From positions 472,561-536,560 of the forward strand of contig NW_008246105.1 in the NCBI RefSeq assembly GCF_000281045.1: a stretch of DNA of 64,000 bases. The letters are read 5' to 3'. The notes below the pieces were generated by a model. The model was not told the DNA's origin. It saw nothing but the letters and a program-made list of their open reading frames with translations, and did no database searches. The position numbers and the translations under genes were made by a program. This document shows, one piece after another, positions 1 to 11,014 of this stretch (within the stretch, counting starts at the first letter, position 1; each line of letters opens with the position of its first letter). This DNA is from Saprolegnia diclina VS20. Its lineage: Eukaryota > Oomycota > Saprolegniomycetes > Saprolegniales > Saprolegniaceae.

Positions 1-1154
1 AGCCCTCTCTCGATTGTAGTAGCCAGGAGCAACGTTCTCCTGGTTGGGCACGCCGTAGGTAGAGGTGTCGCGACGGCTTGGCGTCACAGGTTTTGAGTCG
101 CCCGAGAGCTGCGACACGGTGTGCTTGAGCTTGACGATGTGCTTGACCGCTTGCTTGAAGTCGTCGCGAAGAGCCGTATGCGCATGTGTGAGCGATTGCA
201 AGTCCTACGACGCGTGTACGGAGTCGCCGTACCGTCAAGGCGAGACGTACCTCGTGGAGCTTCTGGATGGTTTGGTCTTGCTGCAGGCGGGCGTCGCGTT
301 CGCGCTGGAGTTCTTGCTGGAGCTAGAGTCATCCATGCACAGCTGTCAGCCTCGATGCAAGGTACGAGGCTGCGAAAACCTGCTCGACAAGCGCCATGAC
401 GTGGTGACTGGTGTCTCTCGCTTCGAGCTGCGCCGTCGTTGTGTCCATTGTGTTGTCAGCACCGAGATAGTTGCCCTCGTAAGCGTCATGATGAGCGCGA
501 ACCTCGTGATCCGCATCATTCGCCACCGCGCTCTCGTCGAATTCGTTGGCTTGGAGCTCGAGCGACACGAGCATTTGGTCCATGCGGTCGATCTCGCGCT
601 GCAGTTCTTGCTTCTGGAGATCACCCGAGAGCATCGGCATGGGTGGACGACGCAAGTGGTGCTGGAAGGTATCCCTTTGCTGCGGCGGCGCCGTCATGGC
701 GCGCTGCATGGCCGGCGCGGGCATGGCGCGCCGGGGCAGCTCGGTCGGGATTTTGGTCAGCATCTGGATCTTCTTCTTCAGAAGCTGGTCCTGGTTGAGC
801 TGGTACGATGCTGCGTCGGTGAGGTACGCGTTCCACTCGGGCCGGCGGCGCGCCGGTGCTTTCGCCGCCGTCTTGGTTGGCTTCCGCTGCGCCTTCATCG
901 CCTCTTGCCAATGGCACACGTCCAGGCTGTTTGGCAGGGACAGCAATTACCTTAATCAAGTAGCTTCTGTGGGACATGCCAGGGTTTTGCCATCGCGCCC
1001 AGTTTTCTGTGACATCGATGCCCGAGCCGTACGCTGTCGCAGCGTCCACAACTGAATCTCGTAGCTCTCTCCAATCCTTGTCAAATACTGCGTAATTCCA
1101 GGGCCACGAGGCCTCAACCGACAAGATCGGCGGAGGGCAAGAGAGAGTGCTCAT
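1..1154 (-). CDS. coiled-coil protein, 3' end outside window
   Basis: I do not recognise the family. Exons read on the minus strand are 1154-951, 901-380, 322-251 and 204-1, separated by introns of 49, 57 and 46 nt, all phase 0 with GT..AG ends. The joined product is at least 334 residues. It has an N-terminal segment starting MSTLSCPPPILSVEASWPWNY, a basic Ala/Lys/Arg stretch, then Gln/Glu/Leu-rich heptads (QKQELQREIDRMDQMLVSLE; later LQQELQRERDARLQQDQ) typical of a parallel coiled coil. Joining across the 57-nt intron keeps the heptad register, which supports the model. An in-frame ATG at 1175 would add seven residues. The reading frame is still open at base 1, so the C-terminus is missing. 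A cytoskeletal or scaffold role would be inference only. Confidence 0.7.
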
Positions 1155-1288
1155 GTATGTACTTGGATACGACAATTAGCTCATATCTGATTGGCTCTCA
1201 CCACCAGTTTTGTCGCAGAAAGGCAACGTATCAAGTTGTATGCACCTGCGAAACGGCGCGTATAATTAGCTGACGTCCCGCACAAGTC
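1155..1288. promoter_or_regulatory. divergent promoter interval
   Basis: This 134-bp gap separates the start codons of the leftward coiled-coil gene and the first rightward membrane-protein gene. It contains one ATTGG (inverted CCAAT) in the context ctgattggctc near 1190, and no clear TATA box. A shared bidirectional promoter is inferred from the head-to-head layout. Confidence 0.4.
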
Positions 1289-3438
1289 ATGGCAGCCATG
1301 GCCGCGTCGCTGGGTCCGACGGAGCACGACATTGACGTCGACATCCCGCTGACGTGGCGCAAGGTGCTGCTCACAGTCGGCTCGTACTTCCTCTTCTTCA
1401 CCGACATTCCGCGGTCCGGGCTGGGCTTTGCGACGCTTCCTGCCGGCTACGTCTCGGCGACCGAGACCACGTACGTGGACTTTGGCCCGTACCATTACCC
1501 GATCATCACCATGCTGCGGCTTCCCAACGGTACAATAGTCCTTGCGAGTGCGTGCGCTGAGGCGTGTAGGCTCGATCGTGGCTTCGTCGCCGACGGCCAA
1601 AGTGTGGAGCTACAAGTTTGACACGTGCTCGGTGGGCCTGCGCACGCTCGTCACCTCCCGCAGCATGACGAGCTGGTATCTTTATCCTTGCTCTGGTAGC
1701 GCTGGACATGGGATTGGTAGGGACCCTTGCTTCTTATACGCGGCCGACTGCCCAGCGACGACCGTCGACCCTCCAACGCTCTTCCCCATGCTCGATGACG
1801 TCGTCTCCAGCATCGCGCAGCTACCCACCGCTGCGTGGCGCATCAATTACCTCTTTGCCGACAACATCAACGACTTCTTCTCGTTCGGACCGTTCAAGGA
1901 GCGCGACTGGCGGAGTGTCATGACCCACTACGTACCGACATCAAGAACGCGCATCTGCGACCCGACCCATCTACCACGACCGTGCTTCTGCGACCAGTTG
2001 TGGACCAACTTTGGCGCGCTCGGTACGAGCCATTTCGCTCGCCATCTCGACGACTCAGCACTCTGTTCTGACTTGGTGTCTGGTAGGCGTCGAGGGCATC
2101 GGCTGGATCGTCGACGACATGCAGAGCAAGCTGCGTTTGCAGGAAGACCGTATCGACAATAAGACGCAGCGGATCGATATGGCGATCGTCGAGTCCTTTG
2201 ACGACTTTCGCGCGTGGAGCGGCGGCGTCGCCAAGGCGTACGCAAGCCCGTTCGACGTCGTGGCGCTCCTCCGCGTCCAAAACTGCTCGGACGTCCCCGC
2301 GCGCACCAACTGCTCGACGGTGTTTCTCGCCGACTACCGGTACGAAGGCGGCGTCGGGCGCACAAATACCCTCTACTGGTATGGCATTGCGCACGCACTT
2401 CGGCTCGTTGGCCAGATGTACAACATCGTTCGTGCCTGCACGCTCCTCGCGGGCTGTTACTATGCGCGGTGCACCGAAGACAAGTATCTGAATGCGTCGC
2501 TGCGCCAGCGGCTTCTTGGCGCGCTCTGCACGGGTCTCCGCATTCCCGCCCAAGTCATCATCTACGGCAGCTGGTTGCCCGTGCTTCTCTTTGCGATCGC
2601 GCACCTGATCGACTCGCCGTTTCTGTACTTTACCATCTACATGGACCTCGGCACGCTCAACGGGTCGACCCGGTTCGTGCCGAGTCAGATCTACACCTTT
2701 TGGGTCCTCCTCACCTGTCATATGCGCAACGTGTGGGTGCTCAGCCTCGTGACCAAGGGCATTTTGCTCGCCGTCGACCGCCACCGGCGCCAAACGATCC
2801 TCGGCTTCCGCGGGTACCTCCTCCCAGTCGTCTCGTTTCTCTCGGTGCTCTTTGAGATCCGCCTCATTGTTCTCCGCAATACGCACGTGCTTCGCATTGT
2901 CCCTGCGCACCCGAGCGGCCTGACGCTTTTCGTTCGAGAACTGCACTCGATTCCCAGCAATTTCAAGTTTTGGGGTGTCTACTCGGACGTCAAGAACCTC
3001 TTCATCTCGTGGTGCGCCGTGTACTTGGTGTTTGGCGGTCTCCTCGGGCAGCCGCTGAGCTTCCACACGAACGTACCGAACTCGGTCCTGCGCTTTGGCA
3101 GCCGCAGCATGTTTAGCACCTCGTGGCACACGGTCGCACCGCACGGGTCGCTGTACCACAGCCGCGTTCAGTGCCATGGCCGCGTCTCGGCGGCGCGCAG
3201 GTCGCTGCATGCGCTCGTGCACATTGCGTGGATGACCGACCCGCTGCAGTACGTTCTCTTGCTCTGGACGCAGCCCGTCGTGTTTCGCTATCGCGTGGCA
3301 CCGTCCAACCACATTATATACCACGCGCTGCCATGGCGGGAGCTGCGCCGCCTGCACGGCGATGTCGACCACCTCGAAGGCGTCGGGCAGGCGTTGCTCA
3401 TGAAACTGCCTTGGCGCGAACGGATCTACTGCCAGTGA
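1289..3438 (+). CDS. tandem multi-pass membrane protein, copy A
   Basis: First of four tandem paralogues; the family is unnamed to me. Exons are 1289-1529, 1570-1675, 1721-2022 and 2087-3438, with introns in phases 1, 2 and 1, giving 666 residues. The N-terminus (DIDVDIPLTWRKVLL) leads into a hydrophobic segment and the signature FFTDIPRSGLGF. A Cys-bearing middle follows (KVWSYKFDTCSVGLRT; DPCFLYAADC; the CDPT..RPCFC..LW cluster). The C-terminal half has several membrane segments (IIYGSWLPVLLFAIAHLIDS; the CHMRNVWVLSL block; GYLLPVVSFLSVLFEIRLI; NLFISWCAVYLVFGGLL). It ends with a conserved tail containing WMTDPLQY and LPWRERIYC. The intron positions and motifs shared with copies B-D make the model firm. 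A cell-surface transporter or receptor role is a guess; no catalytic motif is visible. Confidence 0.85.
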
Positions 3439-3475
3439 AACTGACACACCGAGACAGGCGGCAACCGACGCGTGT

Positions 3476-5571
3476 ATGGGCGGTGACATTGACGCCGACA
3501 TCAAGCTGCCGTGGAGTCGCGTCTTCCTCGCAGTGATCTCGTACGGCCTCTTCTTCACCGACATTCCGCGCAGCAGCCTCGGGTTCCCGGTGCTTCCCAG
3601 CGGCTTCCACAGCACCACCGAGTCGCTCTACTCGAGCTTTGGACCGTACGCGTATCCGATCATTGGCATCACCAAAACCACGTCCGGTGCGGCCACGGCC
3701 TCGTTCGTATCAGAGCTTATTTGGCGTCATGTAGGCGCCTACGTCGGATCGATCCCGCTGGCCAAAGTCTGGAGCTACAAGTACGATACGTGCTCCGTGG
3801 GGCTGCGCACGGTCGTCTCGCAGCGCAACGCCTCTGGCTGGTACAGAGCTTAGACTCTATAGCCGCTGCAGAGTGTACCCCTAGGGACCCGTGCCTCGTG
3901 TACGAAGCCGAGTGCAATACGACGATGCTGACGCCCAAGAGTGTTTTTACGATGCTCGACAATGTTGTTGCCGCGGTCGTCGCCGCGCCGTCGCTCACGT
4001 GGCGCGTCAGCTACTACTTCTACGACATCATCAACGACCTCTTTGCGTTCGGCACGTTCAAGGAGCGCGACTGGCGCACGGTGCGGACGCACTACGTTCC
4101 ATCGCCGGAGGTTGACGTCTGCGACCCGACGTGCGTGACGCGACCCTTCTTTTGCGAGCAGCTCTGGACCGACTTTGGCGCACTCGGTACTCGCTTCGAA
4201 CCCCACGTTCCTCGCTTTCTAGTGTGAATAGGCGTCGAGAGCACGGGCCGCATCGTTGACGACATTCGAATGCAATTCCGAGCCAAAGTCAACGCGTCTA
4301 ATGCGAGCCACCAGCGCGTCGAGCTCGTCATCCTCGAAGCCATCGATGACATTCGGCCGTGGGGCGGCGGCTTTGCAAAGTCGTTTGCGTCCGCGTACGA
4401 CGTCGTCGCGCTTCTTCGCGTCCAAAACTGCTCGTCCGCCAACAGCGTCGCGTGCGAGACCGTCTTTGTTTCGGACTACCGGTACGAAGGCGGGTTTGCC
4501 AAGACAAATACGATGACGTACTACGGTATCACGCACATTTTACGGCTTTTTGGCCAAACGTACAACATTTGCCGGGCGCTGACGCTCTTCCTCGGGTGCT
4601 ACTGGGCGCGGGCGGCCGAGCCCAAGTACGCCACGGCATCTTTCTTTCGACGACTCGTGTGTGCGGTGCGGACCTTCTTGCGCATCCCGGCGCAGGTGGT
4701 GATCCACGGCAGCTGGCTGCCCGTCGCCGTCTTTGTCGTTGCGCACTTGATCGACTCGCCGCTCTTGTACTACTGCATCTTTATGCAGCTCGGCCCGCTC
4801 AATGGCGCGACGCGCTTCACGCCGGACCAGATTTATTCGTTCTGGGTCTTGCTCACGTGCCACATGCGCAACGTTTGGGTGCTCAGCCTTGCGACCAAAT
4901 GTATTTTGCTCGCTGTGGACCAGCGCCGGCATCAGACGATCCTCGGCTTTCGCGGGTACCTCCTTCCGTGCGTCTCGTTCTGTTCCATCTTTTTCGAGCT
5001 TCGCTTGACGTCGCTTCGGCGCACAGACCTTCTCTCGGCGGTACATGCAAACCCGAGCTTGTCGACGACATTAGTCCGCGAAATGCAAGCGATCCCGAGC
5101 AACTACCGCTACTGGGGCGCGTTCTCCGACATCAAAACCCTCTTTTTGTCGTGGAGCGCCGTGTACATCATCTTTGGCGGGCTGCTGCGGCGCCGCCTCG
5201 GGTTCCGCACCACAGTGCCGTTCACGCTGTTGCGCTACTGCAACCGGAGCATGTTTAGCACGGCCTGGAATGCTCTCGCGCCAGAGACCGCAGCCGTCGC
5301 GCCGGCGACGGACCTCAGCAGCATGCGCCAGTCGCTCAACGCGCTCATGCACATCACGTGGATGACCGACCCGCTGCAGTATATCATGCTGCGCTGGAAC
5401 CAACCGGTTGTGTACGTCTACCGCCACAAGACCACGGGCTCGCGGATCCACCACCCGCTCTCACCCCGAGAGCTCGCGCGCCAAGATGCCTCGCTGAGCG
5501 CGTCGGTCGAAGTGATCGGCCAAGTGCTCATGATGGAGCTGCCGTGGGCCGACCGCATCTACTGCCACTAG
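3476..5571 (+). CDS. tandem multi-pass membrane protein, copy B
   Basis: Second paralogue, 652 residues, starting only 37 bp after the stop of copy A. Exons are 3476-3686, 3735-3840, 3885-4186 and 4232-5571, with the same intron phases (1, 2, 1) as copy A. Exons 2 and 3 are exactly the same length as in copy A (106 and 302 bp). It carries FFTDIPRSSLGF, KVWSYKYDTCSVGLRT, DPCLVYEAEC, CDPTCVTRPFFCEQLW, the CHMRNVWVLSL block, HITWMTDPLQY and ELPWADRIYC. The very short gap to copy A leaves little room for a separate promoter; the copies could be co-transcribed and trans-processed or use minimal promoters, which is inference. Function unknown. Confidence 0.85.
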
Positions 5572-5879
5572 CTCCAGATAAGAAATCGGCGACGGCTCAA
5601 GTCGCAAGGACGTGGTGAGCAGAAGAGCGAACGTCGGTGCCCACCACCGCGCTCGGGCCCTCTTTCCGAAGCTCGCACCCCATTTGAGCCAGCAAGGGTG
5701 CGTCGGGCCAGCAACACCGCGGTAGCTCGCAAGGTAGCGAGGACTCTCGCGTTGCCAAGACCTGCGCCGGCTCTGCATGACAAACTGACCATTGACGACC
5801 GACGAACGCGGTGATTGGCTGCTATAAATAGCGCAGACAGGCGGTCGTCCAAAGCCAAACGCAAAACGAACGCGCCGAC
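5572..5879. promoter_or_regulatory. promoter interval of copy C, with TATA box
   Basis: This 308-bp gap between copies B and C has no convincing gene. It holds an ATTGG near 5815 (gtgattggctg) and a good TATA box, ctataaata, at 5821-5829. The TATA lies about 50 bp upstream of the ATG of copy C, a spacing compatible with a short leader. It is the clearest TATA box found in the array. Confidence 0.6.
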
Positions 5880-7979
5880 ATGGGACTTGACGCGGACATT
5901 CCGCTGACGTGGCGCCGCGTCGTGCTTGCGTGCTCGTCGTACGTGCTCTTCTTCACGGACATTCCGCGCAGCGGGTTCGGCTTCAAGACGCTTCCACCGG
6001 GCTACCGTGCGGCCACCGAGTCGCTGTACGCCAACTTTGGCCCGTACAACTACCCGATCATGACCATGACGAAGCAGCTCAACGGTACACGCCTGGTCGC
6101 GCCATGCCCCTACAATGCGGCAACGTAGGATCGGTGACCGGGTCGGTCCCACTCGCCAAAGTCTGGAGCTACAAGTTTGACACGTGCTCCCTGGGGCTTC
6201 GCACAGTTGTCTCGCAGCGCAACGTCTCTGGCTGGTGAGGCCACGGCTGCAAAGGAGTGGCGATCGAGCTCGTATAGGGATCCGTGCTTGCTGTACGCAT
6301 CCGAGTGTACACGCGAGATGCTTTCGCCCAGCGAGGTGTTTACGATGCTCGAGAANNNNNNNNNNNNNNNNNNNNNNNNNNNNNNNNNNNNNNNNNNNNN
6401 NNNNNNNNNNNNNNNNNNNNNNNNNNNNNNNNNNNNNNNNNNNNNNNNNNNNNNNNNNNNNNNNNNNNNNNNNNNNNNNNNNNNNNNNNNNNNNNNNNNN
6501 NNNNNNNNNNNNNNNNNNNNNNNNNNNNNNNNNNNNNNNNNNNNNNNNNNNNNNNNNNNNNNNNNNNNNNNNNNNNNNNNNNNNNNNNNNNNNNNNNNNN
6601 NNNNNNNNNNNNNNNNNNNNNNNNNNNNNNNNNNNNNNNNNNNNNNNNNNNNNNNNNNNNNNNNNNNNNNNNNNNNNNNNNNNNNNNNNNNNNNNNNNNN
6701 NNNNNNNNNNNNNNNNNNNNNNNNNNNNNNNNNNNNNNNNNNNNNNNNNNNNNNNNNNNNNNNNNNNNNNNNNNNNNNNNNNNNNNNNNNNNNNNNNNNN
6801 NNNNNNNNNNNNNNNNNNNNNNNNNNNNNNNNNNNNNNNNNNNNNNNNNNNNNNNNNNNNNNNNNNNNNNNNNNNNNNNNNNNNNNNNNNNNNNNNNNNN
6901 NNNNNACGCTTCGGTACTACCAGCTGCTCTTCTGCCTTCGACTGCTCGGGCAAATGTACAACATTGGCCGCGCGATCGCGCTCTTCATTGGGTGCTACGC
7001 TGCGCGGTGTGCCGAAGCGTCGTACAAACATGCGTCGCTGCAACGAAGGCTGTACGCAGCTCTGACCATGTACCTGCGCATTCCCGCCCAAGTGGTCATC
7101 TACGGCAGCTGGTTGCCCGTGCTAGTGTTCGTGCTCGCACATCTGGTTGACTCGCCATTTTTGTACTTTACCATTTTCATCGACCTCGCGACCATCAACG
7201 GCACGTACTACCTCGACGCGCCAAAGCTCTACAAGTTCTCGATCTTGCTCACGTGCCATATGCGCAACGTGTGGCTGCTCAGCCTCGTCACCAAGATGGT
7301 ACTGCTCATGCGGGACCCGCGGCACCCACACCGCATCCTTGGCGTCCGCGGCTACCTCCTCCCGTTCGTGTCGTTCTTTTCGATTTTGTTTGAGATTCGC
7401 CTCAAAGCGCTGCGCAACACGGACCTCGTGACGGTGCTGCCATTTGCCCCAAGTGTGTCGACGCAGCTTGTCCGCGGCTTGCACTCGGTGCCGAGCAACT
7501 ACCGCTACTGGGGCGTCTACTCGGACATCAAGACGCTCTCGCTGTCATGTGTCGCCACCTATTTTCTCGGACGTCTTTTGCTGCAGCAAGATCTGGTGTT
7601 CGAGACCCATGTCCCGTACACGCTGCTGCGGCACTGCAACCGCACCATGTTCAGCACCGCGTGGCACTCGCCACTCGAGTCCCGACCGACGTCGCTCCGA
7701 CGCGTGCACTCGCAAGCCGACCTCACGTCGACGCGGCTCTCGCGCAACCGGCTCATGCACGTGACGTGGATGACCGACCCGATCCAGTACCTCTGCCTCC
7801 TTTGGAACCAACCAATCGTGTACGTCTACAAGCCCAAGCATTCCGACGCCGTCGTGCACCATGTTCTGTCGCCGCGCGAGCTCAAGACCCAAGACTCGAT
7901 GCTGCACGCGACACTCGAGTACGTCGGCGAAGCCTTCCTCCTCGACCTGCCCTGGGCCCAACGCATCCAGTGCTACTGA
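5880..7979 (+). CDS. tandem multi-pass membrane protein, copy C (gap)
   Basis: Third paralogue. Exons 1 and 2 are 5880-6084 and 6129-6234; exon 3 starts at 6278 and runs into a 550-base run of N at 6356; coding resumes at 6906 in exon 4 and stops at 7979. The visible parts match copies A and B throughout: DIPLTWRRVVLACSS, FFTDIPRSGFGF, KVWSYKFDTCSLGLRT, DPCLLYASEC, the CHMRNVWLLSL block, HVTWMTDPIQY and DLPWAQRIQC. The missing part should contain the rest of exon 3, intron 3 and the first third of exon 4. Nothing outside the gap indicates a pseudogene. The open frame through the N run is not evidence of coding there. Confidence 0.8.
6356..6905. other. assembly gap (550 N)
   Basis: A run of 550 undetermined bases sits inside copy C of the tandem array. 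The equivalent interval in copy B (3963-4509) is 547 bp, so the gap size agrees with the paralogue. The likely cause is collapsed or unresolved near-identical sequence. Confidence 0.95.
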
Positions 7980-8037
7980 CCGCGAAACCGATCGGCCGAA
8001 AGTGCGCTCGCGAAACCACAGTCGAAACGGGCGACCC

Positions 8038-10183
8038 ATGCGACGGCTCCAGCGCACCCGGCGCGGTCCGAGCGTCAGCGACCTCGACGTCGACGTGCCG
8101 CTGACGTGGTCCAAGGTGCTTCTGGCGCTCGCGTCTTACTGTCTCTTCTTCACGGACATTCCACGGAGCGGGTACGGCTTCAGAGACCTCCCGTACTTTG
8201 CGACGACCGAGACTCAGTTTGCCAACTTTGGCCCGTACGCGTACCCGATCATCGCCATCGAGCGCCACGTCAACGGTGCGTCGTCCTGAGGCTTGTAGTC
8301 GCTTCAATGTTGAACTATCGCGTTAGGTTCGGTCCAGAGCTCGAGTCCATTCGCCACCGTCTGGAGCTACAAGTTTGACACGTGCTCGGTCGGTCTCCGC
8401 ACGGTCGTCGCGTCCCTCGACGTTGCTGGCTGGTACACACACTATAAACTTGAAATAAGATCTATAGGAACGAACTAGGCACGAGTGCTTGGCATACGCG
8501 CGTCCTTGCGCCAGCTCGAACGTGCGCCCGGAGGACTTGTTTGGGATGCTCGACAATGTTGTCACGGCGGTGCACGCCCACGGCAGCTGCTCGTGGCGGG
8601 TCAGCTACTACTTTGTCGATATCATCAACGACCTCTTTGCGTTTGGGGGCATCAAGGAGCGCGACTGGCGGCGCGTGCAGACGCAGTACGTGACGTCGTC
8701 GACCACGGACCTCTGCGATCCGCGGCGAGATCAACTGGCGTTCTTTTGCGAGCAGCCGTGGACCGACTTTGGTACCTTTGGTAGGAACCTATAGCCATCT
8801 TGACACACTGGACTGATACAAGTGCAAGGTGGCGTCGCCGTCCGCCTCATGCCGGCAATCCAAGCGCAACTCCAAGCCGCCGAGCGCCGCGCCGACCGTA
8901 CGACGCAGCATGTCGACATGGCGCTCATCGTTGGAAGCGACGACCTGCGTCCGTGGGCCGGCGGCTTTGCGAAAAGCTACCTCAGCGCGTTCGATGTCGT
9001 GACCCTTCTCCGGATTCAAAATTGCTCGAATGTCGCGCGAAGAATCAACTGCTCCACCGTGTACGTGTCCGACTACCGGTACGAAGGCGGTCTCGGGCGC
9101 ACGAATACCCGCGCGTACTACCGCCTCACCGCTTGCTTGCGCACGTTTGGCCAGCTCTACAACATTGGCCGGACACTGGCGCTCGTCTATGGGTGCTACG
9201 TCGCACGGCGCCACGAGCTCAAGTACCGAAACGCGCCCTTCCTCCAAGCACTGTACGCAGCACTGACCATGTGGCTTCGCATTCCGGCCCAAGTGGTCAT
9301 CTACGGCAGCTGGTTGCCCGTGCTCGTGTTTACACTAGCGCATGCGATCGACGCGCCGTTCTTGTACTTGGCCATCTACATGCAACTCGGTACGCTCAAC
9401 GGGACCTTCTCCTTTGGTGAGCGCAAGGTGTACGACTTGATTCTGCTGCTCACGTGCCACATGCGCAACGTCTGGGTGCTCAGCCTTGGCGTCAAGGCGA
9501 TCCTCGTTCTCCATCGTAGTGACCGCCACCGCCAAGCGCTGTACGGCTTCCGCGGCTACCTCCTTCCGCTCATCTCATTTCTCTCAATGGTCTTTGAAAT
9601 TCGCCTCATTGCGCTTCGTGATACGAGCCTCATTGACGTCCGCCGCGTCGTTGCTAGTCACGAGATGGCGCTCATAAGGGAGCTCCATGCGCTGCCGACC
9701 AACTACCGGTTCTGGGGCGTTTGCTCGGACGTCAAGAACCTCTTGCTCTCGTGGCTCTTAATTTATGGCTGCGTCCGGCTATTGACGCGCTACGAGGTCG
9801 CGTACGCAACGACCATGCCGTACACGCTGCTGCGGTTCTGCCACCGGAGTATGTTTACGACGGCGTGGCATGCGTCGGCGCGCGAGACGTCCATGTATCT
9901 GAGCAAAGTCCACGCGCAAATCCAGCTCCACCCCGGCCGGCGGTCGCTCTACAAGCTCATGCACATCACGTGGATGACCGACCCGTTGCAGTACGCGACG
10001 CTGCTGTGGACGCGCCCGATCGTCTGCGTCTACCGCATGCGCATCACGGGCGCCGTGCTGCACCATGCGCTCACGCCCCACGAGCTGCTCCAGCTCGACG
10101 CGTCCTTGCGCGAGCGCGTCGAGTGGGCAGGCGACGTCTACCTTCTGGACTTGCCGTGGCACGAGCGCATCCGCTGCTATTAG
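8038..10183 (+). CDS. tandem multi-pass membrane protein, copy D
   Basis: Fourth paralogue, 58 bp after copy C. Exons are 8038-8275, 8327-8432, 8479-8780 and about 8829-10183, again in phases 1, 2 and 1 with exons 2 and 3 of 106 and 302 bp. The last acceptor may instead be at 8822, adding two residues; the product is about 666-668 residues. The N-terminus differs (MRRLQRTRRGPSVSDLDVDV) before the shared LTWSKVLLALASY and FFTDIPRSGYGF. It keeps TVWSYKFDTCSVGLRT, the CHMRNVWVLSL block, HITWMTDPLQY and DLPWHERIRC. The DPC motif has become HEC after the second intron. Start chosen at the first ATG after the stop of copy C that keeps the family N-terminus. Function unknown. Confidence 0.83.
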
Positions 10184-11014
10184 CTGACAGCTGACAGATT
10201 TCTTATTTAACACTATTTATTATCGACCCCAAGTCACAATGGTGGTGACCTCGGTCGCGACTTCAGAGCTTTCGAGTGCGCAGCAGCGAGGCGGTCGACG
10301 GCGAGGGGCGCAGATGGAAGGTACAGGCCGTGGGAGCTCGTACTGGTGCACTGTGGGCGAAGATCTCTGCGACGAGATGTTGAAGCACCTTGTGGTGGCT
10401 TCGTGCGACCGCTTCAAAGCTAGACATACCGCCTCATGCACAAGGCCTATATAGAGTAATGGTCTAGCATCGCAGCTCAAGAAACGCAGCGAGCGTGGCT
10501 TGAAGAACGTGCAGCTGTGCATGTTGAAGCTGCTGGCAGCCAGACATGTTGGGATGAGGACCTCCAGCAGAAGTATCAGCTGGAGGTAGAGAACACTGCA
10601 GTAGCAACAGTAGAGTACTAGCGCTCCTTCTACTGCCGCGGGTGCACTACTGCCACAGGTAGCCACTGCAGAGCTCTGCCACAGGTGGACTGTCGCCAGA
10701 GCGAGGCTTAACAAGATACTCAATGTCGATCGCTGATTGGTCAACACAAATTCCGACACGTGATTGGTCTACCTGGAATGATGTGACCAATCAACAACGA
10801 GCAAAGCTGATCCGCATCAGTCACGGACTCTCGGACTCTTGCTGGACGATGGCGGCTGCAGGAGCGCGATCGGTCGGCCGGCGGTTCGACCCTCGCCAGC
10901 CGCAACACGTGCGGTGCGTCATCGACACTTGTTCAAATCGGTTCAGTGAAACGACCTTTTGAGTGGCCACACCCTGCACGCCAGACGTGGCCAACGAGAG
11001 AGCGCCGACCGCCA
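10184..11014. promoter_or_regulatory. intergenic region with CCAAT boxes
   Basis: No supported gene lies in these 831 bp. Contents: a 9-bp inverted repeat (10560-10568 and 10579-10587, 10-nt spacer), an 11-bp direct repeat ctgccacaggt at 10650-10660 and 10676-10686, and three CCAAT/ATTGG boxes between about 10733 and 10796. The boxes probably belong to the promoter of the following gene. A 179-residue minus-strand open frame here looks non-coding. Confidence 0.45.

Noticed and set aside
1918-3618. 566-residue minus-strand open frame opposite copy A
   Set aside because: It is the antisense shadow of a well-supported spliced gene; composition is Arg/His/Val-rich as expected from reverse-reading GC-ending codons.
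5568-7979. Long open frames crossing the N run on both strands
   Set aside because: Undetermined bases contain no stops, so frame length there is meaningless; only the parts outside 6356-6905 were used.
10220-10759. 179-residue minus-strand open frame before the 11-kb gene
   Set aside because: Low-complexity Ser/Cys/Leu composition, no recognisable domain, and it overlaps a promoter region rich in CCAAT boxes and small repeats.
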